NCBI GenBank assembly: GCA_046732855.1
Contig: JBKPNX010000113.1
Coordinates: forward strand, 1 to 21,162
Length of the DNA stretch: 21,162 bases
Source of the DNA: JBKPNX01 sp046732855
GTDB taxonomy: Bacteria > Pseudomonadota > Alphaproteobacteria > Geminicoccales > Geminicoccaceae
Direction: 5' to 3'
Shown: in pieces, positions 15,500 to 21,162 of the stretch
Layout of the letters: each line of letters begins with the position of its first letter
Numbering within the stretch: position 1 is the stretch's first letter
The notes under the pieces: generated by a model
Told to the model about the DNA's origin: nothing
The model's input: the letters and a program-made list of their open reading frames with translations, nothing else
Databases searched by the model: none
Made by a program: the position numbers and the translations under genes

Positions 15500-16027
15500 T
15501 CACGCGCTCCTGGTCTGCGCGCCGGCTGCGGCACCGGCGCCGACAGCCTGCGGCCCGGACCCTGCGGTCCCGGCGGCGAGCGAAGCATAGTACTGCGCGA
15601 TCAGCTCGGTCTTCCGTAGGGCGAGCCGGGCGCGCTGAATCTGCGCCTCGAGGCGCGCCTCGAAGCTGCTGCCCAGGCTCTGGTCGAATGCGGTCTGCCA
15701 CACCAGGTGCGCGCCGATGCAGAGGCGCAGGACCGCGGTCCGCGCGATCGCGACCGGCTGGCCGAGGTGACAGGGCAGGGCGGCGAGCCGCCGCGCCGAG
15801 CACAGCGCATCCGCGGGCAGCCATGCGGAGATGTCGGCGTTCAGCCAACGGTGCACCTGCTTCATCGTCGCGAGGTCCATCGGCTTGCCGCCGTCCTCCG
15901 CAGCTCCGCCCAGCACCTCGAACGGGAAGATGGTCTTCGGCCAGTCGCCCGAAGCCTGCACCGCAAACGGGCGCAGACGGCGCGATGCGGCGAGCGCCGC
16001 GCTGATCGCCGCGCTGAGCTCGGTCAT
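15500..16027 (-). CDS. Probable detached C-terminal part of the PLP protein
   Basis: An open frame of 175 codons, with ATG at 16027 and GGAG just before it. It is in exactly the same frame as the 869-codon gene upstream, separated only by the TAG at 16045-16043 and five sense codons (Q-R-A-R-S). Its content looks like the end of a fold-type-I PLP enzyme: IFPFEVLGG, ATMKQVHRWLNADI, then CHLGQPVAIARTAVLRLCIGAHLV and a helical, Ala-rich end. I therefore read it as the C-terminal domain of the second PLP module rather than an independent protein. It could be made separately by re-initiation at 16027, or joined by readthrough. The last ~20 residues are Ala/Gly-rich with no fold signal. It converges with the dehydrogenase gene. 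Confidence 0.6.
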   Translation of the reverse strand: MTELSAAISAALAASRRLRPFAVQASGDWPKTIFPFEVLGGAAEDGGKPMDLATMKQVHRWLNADISAWLPADALCSARRLAALPCHLGQPVAIARTAVLRLCIGAHLVWQTAFDQSLGSSFEARLEAQIQRARLALRKTELIAQYYASLAAGTAGSGPQAVGAGAAAGAQTRSA

Positions 16028-16042
16028 GCTCCGCGCGCGCTG

Positions 16043-18652
16043 CTACCTGGGCACGGCGTAAAACGCCCGCATCTCCCAGAGCGCCGCCTGCCAGCGCAAT
16101 ACGAGACCGAGATTCGCCCTCTCGGGCAGGCGCGCGCTCAGATGCTGCAAGGCATCCGGCCACTCCGGCCGGCTGAAGTAGTCGGCCAGGCCCGCCGGCA
16201 GCGGTGACAGCCGGGACGCGCGTGCGATCACCGGGGCAGGTATGAGCAGCGCGCCGGCGAACGGCGGGCCGCCGAAGAATTTCGAGCCGGTCACCAGGAC
16301 CATCCAGCCGGCCGCGAGACAGGCGCGGATGCGCTCCGGCGACAGCCGCATCTGGCACGCATCGACCAGAACATCGACCTGGCCGCGGCGTTGCGCGGTC
16401 AACATCTGCGCGGCAGCGAAGCTCGGCGCGAGCAGCCCGGTCTTGGAGCCGGCGAGCACATGGATCAGGCAACGCCGGCCGGCGGCGATCGCCTGCTCGA
16501 CCAGCGCCGCCACCTCGGCGTCGATCTCGGCCACCGGGCGTGGCTGGCCGTCGGAGCCGCGGATCGGCACGGTCGGCACCTGGATCAGGTCGGGATGGCA
16601 CCCGGCGATCGGCGCATCGGGTCGTGCTGCCTCGCCCGACGGCGTGACGCGGGCGAAGTGCCGGCCCTGGGCGGCGGCGAGCACCCCGCTGCCGGTTTCC
16701 TCGGGTGCGATCACGATGTTGACGAGCGGTCGATCCGCAGCGCCGAGCGCGAGGTGCAGCGCAGCATATTCGCCATCGGTGCCGGAGGGCGTGAGCACGA
16801 CCTCGACGCCGGCGAGGTCCGCGGCGCCGCAGGCCTCGAGAATGCCCCGCCTGATCGCCGCGATCGCGCGGTCGAGAGTGGGATTCAGGTCGCCGGTTCG
16901 GGCCGCACCGATCAGCTCCTGCCGGAGCGCCTCGGCTGCGGCGTAGGCCTGCGGCGAGATCGTCGAGGCGGTCGACGAGCCGAACGCCAGCGCCTCGAGG
17001 CGCGGACGCGGGGCGCAGCCGTAGGCGTTCAGACCGGTTGCGGGGTCGACCTCGAGCCGGCTGCCGCCGCCCGCGCTCAGCAGCTGCTCGAGCGGCGCGG
17101 CAAGGGCGCGCAGCTGGTCGAAGGGGTCGCGCCGCACCCGGGCGCCGTCCCGCTCGCCCCGGCGCGCCCCATCGGGCAGGTGGGCGCCTGAGCCCTGGCG
17201 CTCGCCGAAGCTCAACACCGCCTCGATCAGAACGTCGAGATCGCTCTGCCGGGTCCGGTGATTGGTCAGGCAGACGCGGATCACCGTGCGGCCGGCGAGC
17301 ATTGTGGTCGACGGCGCGGCGATCCCGGACTCCTGCAGCTCGGCGGCAATATCAGCGTTCAGCCGATCCAGGCCGGCGTCGTCGAGACCAGTCGGGCGCA
17401 GGCGGAAGCAGACGATGTTCAGCGCGACGGGGGCCATGAGTTCCAGGTGCGGCTCTGCGGCGATGCGCTCAGCCAGGTAGCGGGCCTGCTCGCAGTTGCG
17501 CTCGATCATCGCCCCGAGCCGCCCCGCGCCGTGCTCCTTGAGCGTGAACCACACTTTGAGCGCGCGGAAGCCGCGCGACAGCTCGGGGCCGTAGTCGCAG
17601 AACCAGGGGTCGCCGCCGCCGAGGCCGCGCCCGGTACGGCGCAGATAGTCCGGGCTCATGGCGAACGCTGCGCGGTGCAGGTCGCCGCGGCGCACCAGGA
17701 CGCAGCCGGCGTCGTAGGGCACGTGCAGCCATTTATGGAAATCGAACGCGAGCGAGTCGGCGCGCTCGATCCCCGCCAAGCGCGGCTTCAGGGTATTGCT
17801 GAACGCGATCAGCGCGCCGAAGGCGCCGTCGACGTGGAGCCAGAGGTCCTCCTTCGCGCAGAGATCCGCGAGTCCCGCGAGATCATCGATCGCGCCGGTG
17901 TTGACCGTGCCCGCGGTGCCGACCACCAGGAACGGCCGCGCGCCCAGGTCGCGGTCGCGCGCGACCGCGCCACGCAGTGCTTCGAGGTCGATGCGGTAGT
18001 CCCGATCCGCCGGGATCAGTCGCAGCGCCGTGCGGCCGAGACCCAGGAGCTCGAACGCGCGCGCGACGCTGCCGTGCGCCTCGGCCGAGGCATAGCCGAC
18101 CAGCGCCGGCGCGTTGCGGCTGCCGTTCGCACGCACGTCCGTGCCGGCCAGATGATGGCGGGCGACGGCCAGCCCGATCAGCGTCGCCATCGACGTGCCG
18201 CTGACCAGGATGCCGCTGCTGCCTTCGGGAAAATCGAACAGCTGGCGGCACCATTCGATCACCTGGCGCTCGACGTAGATGGCGCCGTGATCGCGCCCGC
18301 CGCAGTTGGCGTTGATCGCAGCGGCGACGAGCTCGGCCAGCACGCCGGACGCGGTGCCGGAGCCGTGCACCCAGCCCCAAAAGCGCGGATGCCCGTTGCC
18401 CGTAGGATACGGCAGGATCAGCTCGCGCGCCTCGCGCCAGGTCCGCTCGATGCCTTGACCTTGGACGGGGAGCGGCTGGGCCAGCGCCTGCCTCACCGCC
18501 GCCGGGACCGGGCGCCATACCGGCCGCTCCGGCACCGCGCGCACGTGATCCAGCACGTCGTCGAGCAGCCGATGGGCCAGGTCCTTGAAGGCCTCCCAGT
18601 CGGCGGGATCGAGGGATTCGTCTGGAACGGGCTCGGCCCCGCGCAGCGTCAC
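16043..18652 (-). CDS. Group II PLP decarboxylase fused to a second class-V-like PLP module
   Basis: 869 residues in two parts. Residues ~1-485 are a complete group II pyridoxal-dependent decarboxylase (aromatic amino acid / glutamate decarboxylase family): SLDPADWEAFKDLAHRLLDD at the start, PRFWGWVHGSGTASGVL (89-105), SGTSMATLIGLAVARHH, H193 in SAEAHGSV, D275 in LHVDGAFGA and the Schiff-base K307 in DFHKWLHVPYD. After a linker rich in Gly/Arg (~486-510), residues ~511-869 form a second fold-type-I module: LTPSGTDGEYAALHLAL (620-636), VDACQMRLSPERI (763-775, Asp and Gln as in class V enzymes) and GSKFFGGPPFAGALL (789-803, probable K791). It ends early at a TAG; the following frame seems to be its tail. 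The start is a GTG at 18652 without a clear Shine-Dalgarno; homology begins about residue 13. Substrates of both halves are unknown. Confidence 0.85.
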   Translation of the reverse strand: MTLRGAEPVPDESLDPADWEAFKDLAHRLLDDVLDHVRAVPERPVWRPVPAAVRQALAQPLPVQGQGIERTWREARELILPYPTGNGHPRFWGWVHGSGTASGVLAELVAAAINANCGGRDHGAIYVERQVIEWCRQLFDFPEGSSGILVSGTSMATLIGLAVARHHLAGTDVRANGSRNAPALVGYASAEAHGSVARAFELLGLGRTALRLIPADRDYRIDLEALRGAVARDRDLGARPFLVVGTAGTVNTGAIDDLAGLADLCAKEDLWLHVDGAFGALIAFSNTLKPRLAGIERADSLAFDFHKWLHVPYDAGCVLVRRGDLHRAAFAMSPDYLRRTGRGLGGGDPWFCDYGPELSRGFRALKVWFTLKEHGAGRLGAMIERNCEQARYLAERIAAEPHLELMAPVALNIVCFRLRPTGLDDAGLDRLNADIAAELQESGIAAPSTTMLAGRTVIRVCLTNHRTRQSDLDVLIEAVLSFGERQGSGAHLPDGARRGERDGARVRRDPFDQLRALAAPLEQLLSAGGGSRLEVDPATGLNAYGCAPRPRLEALAFGSSTASTISPQAYAAAEALRQELIGAARTGDLNPTLDRAIAAIRRGILEACGAADLAGVEVVLTPSGTDGEYAALHLALGAADRPLVNIVIAPEETGSGVLAAAQGRHFARVTPSGEAARPDAPIAGCHPDLIQVPTVPIRGSDGQPRPVAEIDAEVAALVEQAIAAGRRCLIHVLAGSKTGLLAPSFAAAQMLTAQRRGQVDVLVDACQMRLSPERIRACLAAGWMVLVTGSKFFGGPPFAGALLIPAPVIARASRLSPLPAGLADYFSRPEWPDALQHLSARLPERANLGLVLRWQAALWEMRAFYAVPR

Positions 18653-18960
18653 GACAGGAGACTCGAACTCTCGGGCGGCTCGGAGAGAGTAGCGATCACT
18701 GGTTAAGCATCGATGAGACCGGCCGGGGCGCGACGTTCGAGCACCGCTGCGTCAGCGGGGCGCTCATGGCCGCGGGTAGCGCAGCCCGGCCCGCACCAGC
18801 GATCTTCGAGGGGGCCAGGGAGCGCAACGAGCGACGACTTCGCGCCTGGTTCGGGCTGGTCCCCAAGGAGCGATGGCGGGGCGCGACGCCCGGCGGTAAA
18901 TCCGCCGACAGAATTGCTCGACGGTGTTCCAGCCGAGACCTGGGTGGCGCGCGGCGCTAC
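18653..18960. other. 308-bp gap between ycjF and the PLP gene
   Basis: Both flanking genes are on the minus strand. Near the ycjF end there is a hairpin (listed separately). I find no convincing promoter hexamers and no coding frame with protein-like content. Close to the PLP start lies GAGACTCGAACTCTC (18659-18673), an imperfect GAGA/TCTC hairpin that may be regulatory. Confidence 0.4.
18891..18907 (-). terminator. Hairpin downstream of ycjF
   Basis: CGGCGG (18891-18896) and CCGCCG (18902-18907) pair around a TAAAT loop, about 54 bases past the ycjF stop. There is no T-run, so it is only a possible transcription end for ycjX-ycjF. Confidence 0.3.
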
Positions 18961-19920
18961 CTAGTCGAGCAGCTCGGCGCGCAGCTGTTTCATGCTCGGC
19001 AGCTCGCCCTCGAGGAACGGCACGGGCCGGCAGAGCTGGACAGCCGCGAGACCGAGGCGCGCGGCGAGCAGGCCGTGCACCGCGCCCTGACCGAGGCGGG
19101 CCGAGACCACGCTGAGCAGGGACGCGCCCGCGGTCTCGATCGCGGCGTCGCTCAACAGCTCGCCGACGCCGGCAGCGAGCACGTGCGCGAGCGTCCGCCG
19201 CAACAGGCGGAGCGATGCGACCATTCCAGGCCGCACGCCGTACAGCCGCGCGATCGCGCGCAGCATGATCAACGTGCGCCACAGCACGATCGCGCTGTCC
19301 AAGAGGCCGAGCGGCGACAGCGCCGTGAGCGCGCCGATGTCGCGCGCGCCGCGCGTGACCAGTCGCCGCGCGTCGCGATCGAGCGGCGCCAGCACGGTCC
19401 GCGCGAACAGGCGCAGCCGCTCGCCGTCGTTCAGGACGTCGCTGGTCTGGAGCTCGAACCGAGCGAGCGGCTCGGCGAGATCGGCGCGGCCGCGATAAAG
19501 CTGCTGGAGCTGCTCGAGGTAGGCCTCAGACTGGCCGTGCACCTCGGACCCGATCAGCCGTTCGCCGGTCAGGCGCAGCTGCTCCGCGCGTTCGAGCCGG
19601 CGCAGATCGGCGAGCTCCCGGCCGAGTGCGCCGAGCGCGCCTAGCACGAAGAGGGCAAACACCACGGCGAACCCGCCGCCGAGCAGCGGCGAACGCGCGA
19701 ACAGGCCGGCGACGAAGTCGTAGGTTTCCACACCCAGCCAGCCGAGCAGCAGGACGGCGCCAGCCGCCAGGGACAGGCGCAGCCATGGCCGGCGGCTCGA
19801 GACTACCAGGGTGCGCTCGACCAGCACCGGCGCGGGCGGCGCCTCGGGCGGCACCAGCTCCAGCCGGCCCGCCTGGCTCGGCTCGAGCTCGAAGGGCGCG
19901 ATCGGCTGCGGCGCGGTCAT
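18961..19920 (-). CDS. ycjF: YcjF/TIGR01620 family membrane protein (DUF697)
   Basis: Inner-membrane protein of 319 residues. A Pro/Glu-rich N-terminus (1-35) precedes two membrane helices (about 48-66 and 82-102), then a charged helical segment (RELADLRRLERAEQLRLTGERLIG) and a C-terminal DUF697-type domain with ALTALSPLGLLDSAIVLWRTLIMLRAIARLYGVRPG (about 198-232), the family's most conserved stretch. The ATG at 19920 overlaps the TGA of ycjX (ATGA), the usual ycjX-ycjF pairing. In E. coli the pair is controlled by the phage-shock activator PspF, and its role is not settled. Nothing here shows a sigma-54 promoter, since the operon start is off the window. Length and order are normal for the family. 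Confidence 0.88.
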   Translation of the reverse strand: MTAPQPIAPFELEPSQAGRLELVPPEAPPAPVLVERTLVVSSRRPWLRLSLAAGAVLLLGWLGVETYDFVAGLFARSPLLGGGFAVVFALFVLGALGALGRELADLRRLERAEQLRLTGERLIGSEVHGQSEAYLEQLQQLYRGRADLAEPLARFELQTSDVLNDGERLRLFARTVLAPLDRDARRLVTRGARDIGALTALSPLGLLDSAIVLWRTLIMLRAIARLYGVRPGMVASLRLLRRTLAHVLAAGVGELLSDAAIETAGASLLSVVSARLGQGAVHGLLAARLGLAAVQLCRPVPFLEGELPSMKQLRAELLD

Positions 19921-21162
19921 TGCAGGCGATCGCCGATCAAGGTCTCGAGCGCCTGATCGAGCCGGGTGTGCTGCGGCGGTCCGGCGCCGTTCAGGCGCAG
20001 GCGCCGGGGCGCGAAATCGCGAAAGCGGAAGCGGCCGGCCTGCCAGTCCTCCTCGCTCGGCAGGTCGGCTGGAATCTCGCCGGGGAACAGTACCGTCTCG
20101 CGCGCCTCGTCCTTGAGGCGCCCGCGTACGCACGAGAGCACCTGACCGTGATGCTCGGTGCGTACCACGTCGGTGGAGCGGTGGGCGGCGAGCGCGACGA
20201 ACGCAGGCGTGATGCCCTCGAAGCGGGCCCGCGCCGCGGCGTCCCCGACCAGCCGCTCGAGCAGCAGGCGCAGATTGTTGTGCTGGTTGTACGCGACGTG
20301 ATCGGCCTTGCTCGCCGCGAACAGCAGCGTGTCGATGCGCGGCCGGAACACCCGGGCGAGCAGGCCGCTCGAGCCATAGCGAAAGCTGCGCATCACCAAG
20401 TCCAGGGTCGCCTGCAGATCGGCGAAACACGCCGGCCCGCGGTTGAGGGTGGACAGCAGATCGATCAGCACGATCTGCCGGTCGAAGCGGCTGAAATGGT
20501 CACGGTAGAACGGCGCGACCACCTCGGCGCAATAACGATCGTACCGGCGCCGCATCAGATCGGGCAAGCTGCCTTGGGGGGCCGGATCGGGCGGCAGAGG
20601 ACAGAACTGCATGAGCTCGGCGTCGGCGGGCTGCGCCGGCATGGTGAACCGCCCCGGCTGGAGCAGGCCGAAGCCAGCCTCCTGACAGCGCTTCAGGTAG
20701 GCCGTGTACAGCGCCGCTGCCTGCGCCGCCGCCTCCGGCGCGGCCGGCGCGGCAAGATCCAGGCCGGCAACAAACCCGCGCCAGTCCGCCACGAGCTGCG
20801 CCCTGGGCGCGGCCTCCGCCAGGTCGAGGGTGGCCTTCGACCAAGCCTCGTAGGTCTGCTCGAGCATGGGCAGGTCGAGCAGCCATTCGCCGGGATAGTC
20901 CACGATCATCAGGATCAGCGAGCGGTGCGGCCCGAGCCGGCGGCGCAGCATGCCCTTGATGCCAAAGCGCAGCTCCAGGCGCAGCGCGCTGAGCGACCTG
21001 GTCGGCTCCGGCCAGCGTGGCCCCGCCGCGGTGAGCGCGGCGCGGGCCGCGGCGAACGGAAACGCCGGCAGGTCGCCCGCGCGCGGCTCCAGGAGGCGCG
21101 CGCCGAGCAGGCGGCCTTCCTGCGCCGCGGCCAGAAAGGGCAGCTCCCGTCCGCTCAACAGG
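19917..21162 (-). CDS. ycjX: YcjX family P-loop protein (DUF463), 5' end outside the window
   Basis: About 414 residues of a protein normally near 470. The window edge cuts it just after the Walker A region; the first in-window residues (LSGRELPFLAAAQEGRLLGA) match the segment that follows the P-loop helix in this family, so no start codon is present and the TTG at 21158 should not be taken as one. Seen: IVDYPGEWLLDLPML (85-99 of the visible part), the Walker B-like and family-defining DYPGEW, then RYDRYCAEVVAPFYRDHFSRFDRQIVLIDLLSTLN, and FAASKADHV, probably the NKxD-like base-recognition loop. YcjX proteins bind GTP/GDP. It overlaps ycjF by 4 bases. Confidence 0.9.
   Translation of the reverse strand, partial: LLSGRELPFLAAAQEGRLLGARLLEPRAGDLPAFPFAAARAALTAAGPRWPEPTRSLSALRLELRFGIKGMLRRRLGPHRSLILMIVDYPGEWLLDLPMLEQTYEAWSKATLDLAEAAPRAQLVADWRGFVAGLDLAAPAAPEAAAQAAALYTAYLKRCQEAGFGLLQPGRFTMPAQPADAELMQFCPLPPDPAPQGSLPDLMRRRYDRYCAEVVAPFYRDHFSRFDRQIVLIDLLSTLNRGPACFADLQATLDLVMRSFRYGSSGLLARVFRPRIDTLLFAASKADHVAYNQHNNLRLLLERLVGDAAARARFEGITPAFVALAAHRSTDVVRTEHHGQVLSCVRGRLKDEARETVLFPGEIPADLPSEEDWQAGRFRFRDFAPRRLRLNGAGPPQHTRLDQALETLIGDRLQ

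Noticed and set aside
18650..18690. tRNA T-arm look-alike (GAGAGTTCGAGTCTC on the minus strand)
   Set aside because: No matching acceptor stem, D-arm or anticodon arm can be built around it and no CCA follows; the stem also has a mismatch.
17258..18706. 482-codon plus-strand frame
   Set aside because: Antisense to the group II decarboxylase half, which has an intact active site; the frame is an Arg/Glu/Ala-rich shadow.
21156..21158. Start codon of ycjX at the window edge
   Set aside because: It reads TTG inside a conserved region following the P-loop; the real start is beyond the window.

Overview
This is a GC-rich stretch of bacterial chromosome, most likely from an alphaproteobacterium. 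The best evidence is the left part: rho, hemJ and hemE read leftward, and a DUF299/PPSR-family regulator reads rightward from the other side of a 386-bp gap. In Caulobacter crescentus and Rickettsia prowazekii the hemE / DUF299 ('RP001') gap is the chromosomal replication origin. The gap here holds an A/T-rich patch, five GANTC (CcrM-type) sites and degenerate DnaA-box-like nonamers, so it is a candidate oriC. I cannot place the organism below class level. No rRNA, tRNA, insertion sequence or CRISPR array was seen.

Layout. (1) 1-3424: a small Arg-rich gene with a possible ribbon-helix-helix segment converges on rho. Behind rho lies the hemE-hemJ pair, whose ends overlap. (2) 3425-3810: candidate origin and divergent promoter region. 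(3) 3811-5526: the PPSR-family regulator overlaps an unknown single-pass membrane protein whose reading frame is broken by an apparent 1-base deletion near 5292. A strong hairpin follows. (4) 5527-8887: a lone, more A/T-rich gene encodes a 1033-residue membrane-anchored STAND NTPase (nSTAND1-like DQFEE Walker B) with a leucine-rich-repeat tail. Part of the tail is a 132-bp tandem DNA repeat. It looks like a transferred accessory gene and could be a sensor/defence NTPase. (5) 8888-11895, minus strand: a pyridoxamine-phosphate-oxidase-like protein, a DegT/DnrJ/EryC1/StrS aminotransferase and an RbsB-like periplasmic sugar-binding protein with no permease or ATPase beside it. (6) 12174-13940: a divergent pair, a 2OG-Fe(II) oxygenase (minus) and a sulfotransferase (plus), possibly small-molecule or glycan decoration. 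(7) 14001-15494: a degenerate interspersed palindromic repeat, then an ABM-fold monooxygenase-like gene and a D-2-hydroxyacid dehydrogenase in a tight operon. (8) 15500-18652, minus: a two-headed PLP protein, a group II decarboxylase fused to a second, class-V-like PLP module. Its C-terminal part is cut off by an in-frame TAG; the following 175-codon ORF is in the same frame and looks like the missing tail. (9) 18961-21162, minus: the ycjX-ycjF pair, with ycjX cut by the window edge before its P-loop.

The most notable items are the candidate oriC, the membrane STAND-LRR protein with a predicted extracytoplasmic and recently rearranged repeat tail, and the fused PLP enzyme with its in-frame amber codon. 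The two broken frames (5292 and 16045) could be true lesions or assembly errors; the sequence alone cannot decide.
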